DNA of 64,000 bases, taken from assembly GCA_017450125.1 (NCBI GenBank), contig JAFSWZ010000028.1, positions 32,043 to 96,042 of the forward strand, read 5' to 3'. This DNA comes from Synergistaceae bacterium (GTDB lineage Bacteria > Synergistota > Synergistia > Synergistales > Aminobacteriaceae). A model generated the notes under the pieces. That model had not been told where the DNA came from, made no database searches, and was given only the letters and a program-made list of their open reading frames with translations. Below are positions 8,303-21,014 of this stretch, piece by piece. The translations under genes and the position numbers were made by a program. Numbering within the stretch: the stretch's first letter is position 1; each line of letters begins with the position of its first letter.

Positions 8303-8854
8303 TCATGCCAAGACTTCTATGATGAATCTTCCTACGAAAATTTCTTTGTCGCCGACCCGCGTCCTTACGCTGACGATTTTACGCCCCTCGTGGTTCACGC
8401 CTACTTTTGCCCGCGCAATAAGAATGTCCCCGACGCGCGCATGTCCCTTGTACTCTCCGCGCATAGAGTCGATGATCGCATCTGCGGCCTTTATCGCGGC
8501 AACAGCTATTGAGCTGGCCTGTGAGTAGATGTAGTTGTCGCTCACAATGTCCGTGAACCTGAACGCCATATCTTTAGCGGTGCGAAGTATAGACAGTGCC
8601 CACTTGTCCGGCTCAAGCTCGAGGAGTTCGCCGATGACTTCAGAGGGGCTGAGGGACTGGAGCTTGCTGACGGCGTTCTGTGCCATTGTGCGGAGACGTT
8701 CGCGGAGTTCGGGGATGCCCATCATGGCACGGTCAAGCCTGACTGTCGAGATGCTGACACCCAGACGCGAAGCTAATTCGCTGTCCGTAATCATCGGGCT
8801 GTCAGCGAGTATCTCTGTTATTTTGTCGTGGCGTGATTGCCGGGAGTTTAGCAC
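8303..8854 (-). CDS. fapR: FapR, malonyl-CoA-responsive repressor of lipid synthesis
   Basis: A 183-residue regulator. An N-terminal DeoR-type helix-turn-helix (ITDSELASRLGVSISTVRLDRAMMGIPELRERL) is followed by a hot-dog-fold effector domain (residues about 100-180, ending GDKEIFVGRFIIEV). FapR binds DNA until malonyl-CoA enters the hot-dog domain and releases it. The GTG start lies inside a near-consensus FapR operator, and the gene heads the operon it would control, so autoregulation is expected. The ribosome site is weak (GAGG 14 bases upstream), which suits a low-abundance repressor. Confidence 0.93.
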   Translation of the reverse strand: MLNSRQSRHDKITEILADSPMITDSELASRLGVSISTVRLDRAMMGIPELRERLRTMAQNAVSKLQSLSPSEVIGELLELEPDKWALSILRTAKDMAFRFTDIVSDNYIYSQASSIAVAAIKAADAIIDSMRGEYKGHARVGDILIARAKVGVNHEGRKIVSVRTRVGDKEIFVGRFIIEVLA

Positions 8855-8866
8855 CTAGTCTTAATA
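8847..8866 (-). promoter_or_regulatory. FapR operator overlapping the fapR start codon
   Basis: The plus-strand sequence TTTAGCACCTAGTCTTAATA matches the FapR palindrome described in Bacillus (ATTAGTACCTAGTCTTAATT, from memory) at nearly every position, including the central CCTAGTCTTAAT. It spans the GTG start codon and lies about 20-40 bases downstream of the predicted transcription start, a good place to block transcription. Confidence 0.85.
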
Positions 8867-8892
8867 CCTCATTACAATTTGGAATGCGTGAA

Positions 8893-8921
8893 AGTATATT
8901 GTGTGAACGTGATTACGTCAA
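8893..8921 (-). promoter_or_regulatory. Sigma70-type promoter of the fapR-plsX-fab operon
   Basis: On the minus strand TTGACG (8921-8916) and TATACT (8898-8893) are 17 bases apart. Transcription would begin near 8886 and run through the FapR operator into fapR. This is the only good promoter in the gap upstream of the operon. Confidence 0.72.
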
Positions 8922-8925
8922 GGCA

Positions 8926-8958
8926 CAAAAAATCCCTTCCCCCGAATCAGGGAAGGGG
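8926..8958 (-). terminator. Intrinsic terminator of the dha-reductase operon
   Basis: On the minus strand CCCTTCCC, a short loop and GGGGAAGGG form a GC-rich stem followed by ATTTTTT. It lies just past the stop of the short-chain dehydrogenase gene and before the fapR promoter, separating the two operons. Confidence 0.85.
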
Positions 8959-8973
8959 CAGGCATGTAGCTTA

Positions 8974-9732
8974 TTACCTGGCGTTATATCCGCCGTCAAT
9001 CGTTAAAACAGTTCCCGTGAGAAACTCATTTTCAGGGGAGGCAAGGAAAAATATCCCGTTGGCTATGTCTTCTACTCTTCCCAGCCTGTTCATGGGATGA
9101 ATCGCCTCTATGCCTGATACGTCATAAGTTCCTGCATCGATAGCATTCTGGAGAATATCCGTCTTGATGGCTCCGGGTGCTACTGCGTTTACACGTATTC
9201 CGTGCTGTGCGTAATCGATGGCTGCTCCCTTAGTCAGACCTACCACAGCATGTTTTGAAGCGCAGTATTGCGCGGTAGCGTACAGCCCGTTAAGCCCGGC
9301 AATGGAGGCTAAGTTCACGATTGCTCCGCCACCTGTCTTGAGCATCTCTATTATGGCGTACTTCATTCCGTAATAGACACCCATCACGTTAATATCCAGC
9401 ATCTTCCTGAAATCATCAGACTCTGTCTCCGCAAGTACAGCATTGCCTAATGAGACTCCCGAGTTGTTGACCATAACATCCAGCTTCCCGTACTTGGCGA
9501 CGGTTTCCCTGATTACATCACGTACTTGTTCTTCGTTCGTAACATCAAGTACCCTGAAATCTACGTCGAAGCCTTTAGCCTTAAACTCGTTCCTGATGCC
9601 GGCTTCTTTCCTCGCATCACGGCTCGTAACAACAACGATATAGCCGTTCTCCGCAAACTTCATAGCAGTTGCTTTGCCTATGCCTGTTGTTCCGCCTGTG
9701 ATGATTACCGTTTTCCTTGACTGGGCTTCCAT
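8974..9732 (-). CDS. Short-chain dehydrogenase/reductase
   Basis: A 252-residue classical SDR. The nucleotide-binding motif TGGTTGIG lies near residue 13, NNSG (a variant of NNAG) near 91, a catalytic serine in NLASIAG, and YCASK as the YxxxK pair; the end (DGGYNAR) is typical of the glucose-1-dehydrogenase/FabG-like group. ASRDARK after beta-2 suggests NADP preference (weak inference). It is the last gene of a five-gene cluster, 15 bases after the flavoprotein reductase and before a strong terminator. The substrate is unknown; given the dihydroxyacetone kinase genes, a polyol or sugar derivative is plausible. Confidence 0.8.
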   Translation of the reverse strand: MEAQSRKTVIITGGTTGIGKATAMKFAENGYIVVVTSRDARKEAGIRNEFKAKGFDVDFRVLDVTNEEQVRDVIRETVAKYGKLDVMVNNSGVSLGNAVLAETESDDFRKMLDINVMGVYYGMKYAIIEMLKTGGGAIVNLASIAGLNGLYATAQYCASKHAVVGLTKGAAIDYAQHGIRVNAVAPGAIKTDILQNAIDAGTYDVSGIEAIHPMNRLGRVEDIANGIFFLASPENEFLTGTVLTIDGGYNAR

Positions 9733-9747
9733 CTTGTCCTCCTTAAT

Positions 9748-11568
9748 TCACTTGGCCAGGTCCGACATGATTACATCGGCAGCGTAGATCCCCGAACCGA
9801 ACGCAAGACCCACAGCCGTGCCCTCAACCTGATAATACGGCTGGCAGTACAGAGACCCCGCATCAACTCCTGCGGCGTAAAGTCCCTTCACCGGCGTTAA
9901 GTCCTTGTGCAGAACACGAAGTGATGAATCCGTGCGCAGTCCTCCGAGCGTTCCCCACGCTGAGGGCTCGTACTCCACAACGTAGAACGGTGCTTTAGCT
10001 ACGGGTTTGAGGAACGTGGGATTCTTGAAGTACTCCTCGTCCTTTCCGGCCTCGCAATATGCGTTGTAGGTCTTCACTGTATCGGCGAGCTTGTCCATGT
10101 TGAAGAACTTTGCGCATTCCTCGATTGTGTCAGCCTTGACCGCCCAACCCTGAGCTACAGCCTTTGCGAGGTCTTCAGGCAACGTCTTAAGCACAACGCC
10201 TTTAGCCGTCATTGTTCCGACGTACCAATCTTCAGGATTCCCTAAGTACTCGAACAGTCCGACGGTGCTCACTGCATCAACAAACGCTTGATCAACAACA
10301 GCATAGAACTTCCCTGCGCGAAGGACAGCTTCTCCTCCGACAGAGAGAGGCTGATTAGCCATGTAGTATTCATTGAAGAAACGCTCACCGTTCGGGTCAA
10401 CAAGAAGCCCGCCGTAAATTCCGATGGTCATTGCGCCGTTCGACCTCTGCCAGCCGCCGCCCTTCTTATTCGAGCCGCCGAACTCGTTGGAGATCATCGC
10501 AAAGCTGCTCTCTTCCTCCATGCCGCCAGCTTCCTTGCCCATTCTCAGGCCGTCGCCGGTTGATAACGTGTTGCCGAGAGGGTTGACCGTAATATCTCCC
10601 CAGTGCTCGCGGATAAGGCTCTGGTTTCCGAGATAGCCGCCAGTCGCAAGAAGTACTGCCTCAGCCTTGATGTTGAGGGTGCTTCCGTCGGACTTGCGCG
10701 CCTGTACTCCCTTAACCTCACCGTTCTCCATGATGAGGGATTCGCCGGTGGTCTCGCACATGAGCCGTCCTCCTGCTTTGGTGTACGCGTCAACGATGAA
10801 GCCCGGCCTGTCCGCCTTCTGTCCCTTGTAGCCATGACGCGAGCGGTAACCTGCTCCGTAATTGTCCGGGCGCAGGAACATCTCCATTCCCGTGCTGAGC
10901 TGGAGCTCTACTGCCTCGCCCGTGCGCGCAAGAACTCTGCGGAGTAATCTGCTGTCGCTCGTGAGGTACGCATCATCAGTGAGGTCGTTGAACAGCATCT
11001 CGTCGGTAACAGTTACGCCTTCCGCCTTCTGAATGCTGGTGTTAGTAGCCATCGGGCCGCCGCAGTTCCAGCCGTTAGCGACTCCTATTGTCGCACCCTT
11101 CTCGATGACAAGGACATCAACACCGTTGCGCGCGAGCTTTATTGCTGCCATCATTCCTGCAGCTCCTCCGCCGACTACTACGACTTTTGCGGAGTCTTCA
11201 TTCACGATGCCTTCTCCTGCTTTGGCTTCGGCCTTCTTGTAATCGTCAGGGTTCAGACCCGCGAGCACCAGAGCTTTCGTTACGGCTTCCTTTATCGCGT
11301 CAGATGTCATCGTAGCTCCGCTTACTCCGTCAACGTTCACGGACTGATTCGCGACGATTGCGGCAGGGACTCTCTCGGCGGCGGGTTCGTAGATGCCCGG
11401 AGTCTCTCCGTGTTCGCCGAGCTCAACGCTGAGAATCTTTCCGCCCTCTATCGTAACTTTCACGTGAACATCTCCTGCCTTGCCTGTGCCGACGGCTTCA
11501 TAGACCTCTGCACACGCAGGAACAGAGAGCATAACGACAGCCAATAACGCAAGAATAACCTTCTTCAT
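9748..11568 (-). CDS. Exported FMN/FAD fumarate-reductase-like flavoprotein
   Basis: A 606-residue protein with a signal peptide (cleavage near ACA-EV at residue 20). Residues about 22-100 form an FMN-binding domain with DGVSGATMTS, where Thr86 would carry covalent FMN added by ApbE. From about 128 follows a FAD-binding fumarate reductase/succinate dehydrogenase domain (VVVVGGGAAGMMAA), ending in the typical AGVDAGSLY...EGTAVGLAFGSGIYAA. Known relatives reduce fumarate, urocanate or similar enoates in the periplasm as electron sinks. No cytochrome domain is present. It lies 12 bases after dhaK, so it is probably co-transcribed with the dihydroxyacetone kinase. The actual acceptor cannot be told from sequence. 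Confidence 0.85.
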   Translation of the reverse strand: MKKVILALLAVVMLSVPACAEVYEAVGTGKAGDVHVKVTIEGGKILSVELGEHGETPGIYEPAAERVPAAIVANQSVNVDGVSGATMTSDAIKEAVTKALVLAGLNPDDYKKAEAKAGEGIVNEDSAKVVVVGGGAAGMMAAIKLARNGVDVLVIEKGATIGVANGWNCGGPMATNTSIQKAEGVTVTDEMLFNDLTDDAYLTSDSRLLRRVLARTGEAVELQLSTGMEMFLRPDNYGAGYRSRHGYKGQKADRPGFIVDAYTKAGGRLMCETTGESLIMENGEVKGVQARKSDGSTLNIKAEAVLLATGGYLGNQSLIREHWGDITVNPLGNTLSTGDGLRMGKEAGGMEEESSFAMISNEFGGSNKKGGGWQRSNGAMTIGIYGGLLVDPNGERFFNEYYMANQPLSVGGEAVLRAGKFYAVVDQAFVDAVSTVGLFEYLGNPEDWYVGTMTAKGVVLKTLPEDLAKAVAQGWAVKADTIEECAKFFNMDKLADTVKTYNAYCEAGKDEEYFKNPTFLKPVAKAPFYVVEYEPSAWGTLGGLRTDSSLRVLHKDLTPVKGLYAAGVDAGSLYCQPYYQVEGTAVGLAFGSGIYAADVIMSDLAK

Positions 11569-11580
11569 GATTGCACCTCA

Positions 11581-12576
11581 CTAGCACTGCACGAATGCAG
11601 GAGTGTCTGCAGGAGCAGCAAGATACTTCTTGAGTTCGTCGTCAAGTTTCAGCAGGGTGATAGAGAAGCCCTCCATGTCGAGAGAGGTCATGTAGTTTCC
11701 GACGAGAGTCTTCCACACCTTGATACCCTTGCCCGCAAGAACATCGCTAACGTGCTTGTTTGCGACGAACAGTTCCATCAAGGGAGTTCCGCCCATTCCG
11801 TTGACCATAACGGCGACTTCATCACCCTTGCTGTAAATTCCCTCAGCAAGAATCTTCTCGAGCAGCTTGTCGGCTATGTCGTTTACGGGCGAAATCTTCT
11901 CCCTGTGAGTGCCGGGCTCTCCGTGAATGCCGATGCCTATTTCTACCTCGTCATCCTTGAGCTCGAAGCTGGGTTTTGCGGCGGCGGGGACTGTACACGC
12001 ATTGACAGCCATACCCATAGAGCGGACGTTAGCGATGACCTTTTCCGCTACTCTCTTCACATCCGCGAGGGCGAGTCCTGCTTCTGCGGCAGCACCAGCA
12101 ATCTTGTGCACAAAGACCGTTCCGGCGATGCCCCTGCGTCCCGTCGTCCACGTTGAGTTCTGCACAGCAACATCATCCGCAACAATCACCTGCGCTACCT
12201 CGATACCTTCATCTTCCGCCATGTCCGATGCCATCTCGAAGTTCATTACGTCGCCCGTGTAGTTCTTGATGACGAGAAGGACACCTTTTCCGCCGTTTAC
12301 TGCCTTGATTGCCTCGAAGACCTGATCGGGAGTCGGCGAGGTGAACACTGCTCCCGCTACTGCACCGTCGAGCATACCTTTCCCGACATAGCCGCCGTGC
12401 GAGGGTTCATGACCGCTTCCTCCGCCAGAGACCAGAGCGACTTTCGGACTTGGCCCGGCCGCCCTCACTAAAACATCGAAGCTCTCGAGCCTCTTCACGT
12501 ACTGCGGGAAAGCCGCGACCATTCCGTCGAGCATTTCGCTGACGATTCCGTCCACACCGTTGATTAACTTCTTCAC
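11581..12576 (-). CDS. dhaK: PTS-dependent dihydroxyacetone kinase, DhaK subunit
   Basis: Binds dihydroxyacetone covalently for phosphorylation by DhaL. The 331-residue protein has VSGGGSGHEPSHGGYVGKG (residues 49-67) and GIGIHGEPGTHREK, where His218 matches the substrate-binding histidine of E. coli DhaK. A GGAGG ribosome site precedes the ATG. Here dhaK is third in the operon, after dhaL and dhaM, an order different from the E. coli dhaKLM. Confidence 0.95.
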   Translation of the reverse strand: MKKLINGVDGIVSEMLDGMVAAFPQYVKRLESFDVLVRAAGPSPKVALVSGGGSGHEPSHGGYVGKGMLDGAVAGAVFTSPTPDQVFEAIKAVNGGKGVLLVIKNYTGDVMNFEMASDMAEDEGIEVAQVIVADDVAVQNSTWTTGRRGIAGTVFVHKIAGAAAEAGLALADVKRVAEKVIANVRSMGMAVNACTVPAAAKPSFELKDDEVEIGIGIHGEPGTHREKISPVNDIADKLLEKILAEGIYSKGDEVAVMVNGMGGTPLMELFVANKHVSDVLAGKGIKVWKTLVGNYMTSLDMEGFSITLLKLDDELKKYLAAPADTPAFVQC

Positions 12577-12588
12577 GATAATTCCTCC

Positions 12589-12984
12589 TTAAAGTTTATT
12601 GGCTTCGCGCGCTTCCTCTGCCGCCTTCAGAACAGAGTCCAGCGTTCCGCCTCCTGCCGCCTCTACCACTGCGCAGATACACCCTTCAACAAGCGGTGCG
12701 TCCGCAATTACTGCCTGAATGTTCTCTCCGTCGTCCTCGAGGAGCTCTATTGCCGTCTCAGAGCTCATGATTGAGCTGCCTATGTCCGCGAGAATCACTA
12801 CACCATCGCCCGAGTCAGCTTCAAGGATTGCGTCCGCGATTCGCTGAGCGTCTGTGCCTATCGAGCCGTCCGACAGCCCCCCAGCCGACACCAAACCAGT
12901 AAAATTCTGCGCCATCTCTCTGGCCAAGTCAGCGACTCCCTCCGCAATCTTCCAGCTGTGCGACACAATGACTATTCCGACCAT
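12589..12984 (-). CDS. dhaM: Dihydroxyacetone kinase phosphotransfer subunit DhaM
   Basis: A 131-residue single-domain EIIA(Man)-like phosphocarrier. The phosphorylated histidine is His9 in IVIVSHSWKIAEGV; ILADIGSS and DAPLVEG complete the family pattern. Unlike E. coli DhaM it has no fused HPr or EI domains, so phosphate must come from separate PTS proteins encoded elsewhere. It passes phosphate to ADP bound on DhaL. It begins six bases after dhaL. Confidence 0.93.
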   Translation of the reverse strand: MVGIVIVSHSWKIAEGVADLAREMAQNFTGLVSAGGLSDGSIGTDAQRIADAILEADSGDGVVILADIGSSIMSSETAIELLEDDGENIQAVIADAPLVEGCICAVVEAAGGGTLDSVLKAAEEAREANKL

Positions 12985-12990
12985 GATGCT

Positions 12991-13611
12991 TTACCCCCTG
13001 AGAAAATCGCGTATTGCTTCGAGGGTCAGCGTTGCTGATGTTGCGCCGGGGTCTTGATGGCCTATACTGCGTTCGCCGAGATAGCTCGCACGTCCCTTCG
13101 TGGCAATGATGGTCTTGGTGTACTCGACTCCTTCACGGGCAGACGCACACGCCGCGTCGAGAGCACTCACGATGTCAGCACCTTCAGCGAGCTTCTGTGC
13201 GTATGTTTCGCTTGCGGGGATGAGAGCATCAAGCATGGTCTTTTCTCCGCGCACAGCCTTACCCCTTTTCTGGATGCCAGCAATTGCCGCCTCAAGTGCA
13301 GCTTTGAGGTCTTCGGGTGTAAGCTCCGTTTTGCCCGCGAGAACTTTTCCGGCCTCCATGTACGCAGTCCCGTAGAGAGGGCCTGACGCTCCGCCGACGG
13401 TCGAGAGCAGGGTCATTCCTGCCTTCTTGAGGGTTGCTCCGATGTCGCTGGCTTCGGGGTCAGCTTTCTCGAGCACTGCGTGAAAGCCGCGCGCCATGTT
13501 GATGCCGTGATCTGAATCGCCGATTTCACGATCCAATTCTGTGAGGAAGTCCTTATTCGTGATGATGCTATCTCCTATTTTGGATAAGCACTGATAAACC
13601 CTGCCGGGCAA
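12991..13611 (-). CDS. dhaL: Dihydroxyacetone kinase, ADP-binding subunit DhaL
   Basis: Holds ADP as a cofactor that is rephosphorylated by DhaM and phosphorylates dihydroxyacetone on DhaK. With the TTG start at 13611, placed seven bases after AGGAGG, the protein has 206 residues; an in-frame reading from 13683 would add a poor 24-residue extension. The metal-binding aspartates are in LDREIGDSDHGINMARGF, and GGASGPLYGT forms the nucleotide loop. It is first in the dhaL-dhaM-dhaK operon. The 146-base gap upstream, to xth, has only a weak promoter match. Confidence 0.93.
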   Translation of the reverse strand: MPGRVYQCLSKIGDSIITNKDFLTELDREIGDSDHGINMARGFHAVLEKADPEASDIGATLKKAGMTLLSTVGGASGPLYGTAYMEAGKVLAGKTELTPEDLKAALEAAIAGIQKRGKAVRGEKTMLDALIPASETYAQKLAEGADIVSALDAACASAREGVEYTKTIIATKGRASYLGERSIGHQDPGATSATLTLEAIRDFLRG

Positions 13612-13757
13612 TTGTGATTCCTCCTGTTTGAAAAAGTTTTGTGGGTATAGATGAAATGTTACAGCAAAAATCTTGTGTGGCAAGGTTGATTTTTAGGGAA
13701 GTTGCCCCGAATGTTAGAGCGGCTACCGGCCTGACAGCCCGGAGTGTCTGCCAGCTC

Positions 13758-18017
<4,260 letters not shown>

Positions 18018-18062
18018 AAAAAGTTAGCGCTCCTTTTTGCAAGTTAATGTGTGATGTATATT

Positions 18063-19166
18063 TTACACGTATTCTATGCTTTGGTTATCTCTTACTGTCA
18101 GGCATTCAGCCCCGTCCTCTGTGATAAGGTAGTCGTCCTCGATTCGGAGTCCTCCCCAGCCCTCAATGTAGATTCCCGGCTCAATGGTAACAACGTCGCC
18201 GGCCTTGAGGACATCCTTCGAGGTCTTCGAGAGTCTCGGAGCTTCGTGAACTTCGAGCCCCAAGCCGTGCCCGAGACCGTGCACGAAATTTTCTCCGTAA
18301 CCTGCATCAGCAATAACTTTCCGCGCAACAGCGTCAACGTCCTTCCCAGCTATTCCGGGCCTGAGGGCAGAAGCAGCCTCTCTGTGCGCACGAAGAAGAA
18401 CCGCGTTAATCTCACGTGCTTTGTCGTCTATCCGTCCGATCGCGAAGTTGCGGGTAATGTCGCTCATGTAGCCTTCAACCATCGCGCCGTAATCCACCGT
18501 AACAGTCTCGCCCTCCGCAAATTGTTTCTCGGTTGCCAGAGCGTGGCACATTGCCGAGCGTGTTCCTGAAGCAACGATGAAATCATCATGTGCCCAGCCC
18601 TTCTCCGCACCCCTACGCTTGATCTCCTGCATCAGCTTCGAGCCGAACTCTGCTTCTGTCATTCCCGCGTGAGTTTCCCTCATAACTGCTCCGAGTGCAT
18701 CACGTCCTATGCGTCCTGCCCGGCGGATAAGTTCCACCTCGTGAGCATCCTTAGTACGCCTGAGAGAGGGTATCATGTCCGACGCGTCGAGCCATTCTGC
18801 TTTTGCTGGTGCAAAGTGCTTCGTGAATGTAGCGTGAGAGATTTTCTCCGCCTCAAAGCCGACGCGCACAAAGTCTGATTCACTCACCGCCTTAGCGATG
18901 AAGGCTGGCAGCGAGAGTTCTGACTGTATGATGACGGTGAAAGGTGTCTGGGACTTGGCCTGCGTCGTGTAGCGTCCGTCGGTGATTAGGGTAGAGGCGG
19001 AAGGGGTGATGATCAGTGCGGCGGAAGAGCCCCTGAAGCCCGAAATGTAGTGGCAGCTCTCGGAGTTCGCGCGCTCTTCGACGAGCAGGACGAATGCGTC
19101 GAGGTTTTGGGCGGACATTAAGGCGCGGAGTTTGTCGGTGCGGGATGTTATGATGTCAGTGTTCAT
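18063..19166 (-). CDS. M24B Xaa-Pro aminopeptidase-like peptidase
   Basis: A 367-residue cytoplasmic metallopeptidase of the creatinase/prolidase group. The N-terminal creatinase domain (ISGFRGSSAALIIT) is followed by the pita-bread catalytic domain. Metal ligands are the aspartates in TVDYGAMVEGYMSDITRNF, the histidine in HGLGHGLGLEVHE and the glutamates in VVTIEPGIYIEGWGGLRIEDD. This set fits aminopeptidases acting on Xaa-Pro peptides. Such genes often lie near efp or accB; here it precedes lysS instead. Its start faces the divergent DUF262 gene. Confidence 0.88.
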   Translation of the reverse strand: MNTDIITSRTDKLRALMSAQNLDAFVLLVEERANSESCHYISGFRGSSAALIITPSASTLITDGRYTTQAKSQTPFTVIIQSELSLPAFIAKAVSESDFVRVGFEAEKISHATFTKHFAPAKAEWLDASDMIPSLRRTKDAHEVELIRRAGRIGRDALGAVMRETHAGMTEAEFGSKLMQEIKRRGAEKGWAHDDFIVASGTRSAMCHALATEKQFAEGETVTVDYGAMVEGYMSDITRNFAIGRIDDKAREINAVLLRAHREAASALRPGIAGKDVDAVARKVIADAGYGENFVHGLGHGLGLEVHEAPRLSKTSKDVLKAGDVVTIEPGIYIEGWGGLRIEDDYLITEDGAECLTVRDNQSIEYV

Positions 19167-19195
19167 TTGCTGTTTGCTCCTTTCATGCTTATAAT
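19167..19195 (+). promoter_or_regulatory. Sigma70-type promoter of the DUF262 gene
   Basis: TTGCTG (19167-19172) and TATAAT (19190-19195) are 17 bases apart in the gap between the divergent M24 peptidase gene and the DUF262 gene. The predicted start near 19202 gives a leader of about 30 bases with GGAGAG before the ATG. Confidence 0.6.
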
Positions 19196-19231
19196 ACTAA
19201 CACTTTCGCATATACACGGAGAGATTCAACT

Positions 19232-20971
19232 ATGGCAACAGCAATAAAACAGTCATCACATGACGAAGTACTAACGGAACTCCTGCATGATATTCACGAA
19301 GGCAAAATACAGCTCCCGGAGTTTCAGAGAGGTTGGGTATGGGATGACTTGAGAATACGCAAACTCATTGCCAGCATCTCGCAGGGTTACCCTATGGGAG
19401 TAATAACGCTTATGAGGCACGATTCTTCTGCACTGAAATTCGGACATCGTCCGCTCAACGGCGCAGAACGTAAGGGGCAATCTCTTGACTACCTGATACT
19501 TGACGGACAGCAGAGGCTTACATCAGTATACTGTGCGGCATATTCGGGCAATCCGACAGTCCTTCAGGAAGACGACGGCAAAGACACAGGACGATACTAT
19601 TACATCAACATAAACAAGTGGCTTGCAGCTGACGATGACCGCGTTGAGGCAATATTTTCTGTTCCGAAAGACCGCAAGCTCAAAACTAATTTCAACAGGG
19701 ACGTACAGCTTGATTTGTCAACAAGCGAACTCGAGTATGAGCATGAGATGTTCCCGCTGAGCTTGGCCTTCAACAGCAAAGGACAAGTCAAATGGGGAGA
19801 CGGCTACAAGAAGTATCACCATTACTCAGAAGAATTTATCGAGAAATACAACCGCTTCATCGAAGAAGTGATAGACCCCATGACCAGCTACAAGCTCCCT
19901 GTGATCAGGATTGAGGAAGCCACGCCAGAAGCTGTCTGCAAAGTCTTCGAGTACATAAATACCGGCGGAATAATTCTAACAGTATTCGAGCTGCTCACTG
20001 CCTCGTTTGCGGCTAAAGAGTTCAATCTAAGAGCTGACTGGGAAAGATGCAAGAAGTTGATTCGCGGGAAAAACACGGACATTCTAGACGGCGTGGATGA
20101 AGTATCGTTCATGACAGCAGTAACCCTATACTCCACTTACACTAGCAGCGAAGCCACCGCATGCAAGAGAAAAGACATCCTGTTACTGGAACTTGAGGAC
20201 TACAAGCGCAGCAGGGATGCATTGCTTAAAGGCTACGAAATGGCAAGAAAATTTCTGTTCAATCACGGCGTGTTTCGTCTTAGAGACCTCCCGTATCCCG
20301 CTCAAGTTATCCCGCTCTCGGTTATATGTGCTGTTATTGATACGCATACGTTCAACACTCCAGAGGCAGCAAAGATTATGGAGAACTGGTTTTGGTGCGG
20401 AATATTCGGTGAAGATTACAGCGACACAAATTATGTGAATGATGTTGAGGACGTGCTCGATTTAATTCGCGGCAGGCCGAGCCAGAACCGTACAGTCAAC
20501 GCCGCATTCTTTCAGCCGGAGAGGCTTCTGACTCTCAGAACCAGACAGAGCGCGGCCTATAAAGGTGTGATGGCTCTGCTGTACTGTGCAGGATGCAAGG
20601 ATATCGTCAGCGGTACAGGCATGAATGTCGTGAAGAGCATGGAGGACGAGCCGGACATTCATCATATTTTCCCAAGAGCATACTGTGAGGATAGGGGCAT
20701 ACCTAGAGAAGAATATAACTCGGTCATAAACAAGACTCCGCTTCTTGCTGCCTCGAACAGGATGATAGGCGGTGCAGCTCCCAGCGTCTACGCTGCCAAG
20801 ATCATGAAGAAAGCCTCCATAGACAGAGCAGAACTTCGGGAACGTTTAGGAACTAACCTGATTGACTATGATGCGTTCATGGCTGATGACTTCGAAGCAT
20901 TTTTTGCTGCCAGAATGCGCAGTCTTCTCAAGCTGATTGAGAAAGCTATGGGCAAGCCGACAGCTGAATAA
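19232..20971 (+). CDS. DUF262-DUF1524 protein, GmrSD-like nuclease candidate
   Basis: A 579-residue single-chain protein. The N-terminal DUF262 (ParB/sulfiredoxin-like) domain has LPEFQRGWVW (residues 28-37) and the nucleotide-site motif DGQQRLT (91-97). The C-terminal DUF1524 domain has an HNH-like core, DIHHIFPRAYC (475-485), followed by NKTPLLAASNR. The same pair is found in GmrSD, BrxU and SspE-type systems that cut modified phage DNA using nucleotide hydrolysis. No methylase, second subunit or toxin gene is adjacent, so it would act alone as a type IV restriction-like enzyme. By eye its base composition is more AT-rich than the flanking housekeeping genes, and it has its own promoter and terminator, suggesting acquisition. 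The defence role is inference. Confidence 0.82.
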   Translation: MATAIKQSSHDEVLTELLHDIHEGKIQLPEFQRGWVWDDLRIRKLIASISQGYPMGVITLMRHDSSALKFGHRPLNGAERKGQSLDYLILDGQQRLTSVYCAAYSGNPTVLQEDDGKDTGRYYYININKWLAADDDRVEAIFSVPKDRKLKTNFNRDVQLDLSTSELEYEHEMFPLSLAFNSKGQVKWGDGYKKYHHYSEEFIEKYNRFIEEVIDPMTSYKLPVIRIEEATPEAVCKVFEYINTGGIILTVFELLTASFAAKEFNLRADWERCKKLIRGKNTDILDGVDEVSFMTAVTLYSTYTSSEATACKRKDILLLELEDYKRSRDALLKGYEMARKFLFNHGVFRLRDLPYPAQVIPLSVICAVIDTHTFNTPEAAKIMENWFWCGIFGEDYSDTNYVNDVEDVLDLIRGRPSQNRTVNAAFFQPERLLTLRTRQSAAYKGVMALLYCAGCKDIVSGTGMNVVKSMEDEPDIHHIFPRAYCEDRGIPREEYNSVINKTPLLAASNRMIGGAAPSVYAAKIMKKASIDRAELRERLGTNLIDYDAFMADDFEAFFAARMRSLLKLIEKAMGKPTAE

Positions 20972-20977
20972 GCTATG

Positions 20978-21008
20978 AAAAGCGGGGAGTCAATTATTCG
21001 GACTCCCT
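20978..21008 (-). terminator. Hairpin terminator between convergent genes
   Basis: GGGAGTC (20985-20991) and GACTCCC (21001-21007) form a perfect 7-bp stem with a nine-base loop. On the minus strand the stem is followed by CGCTTTTC, so it mainly serves the RlmD-like gene; it also lies just after the DUF262 gene. Confidence 0.6.
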
Positions 21009-21014
21009 GATACC

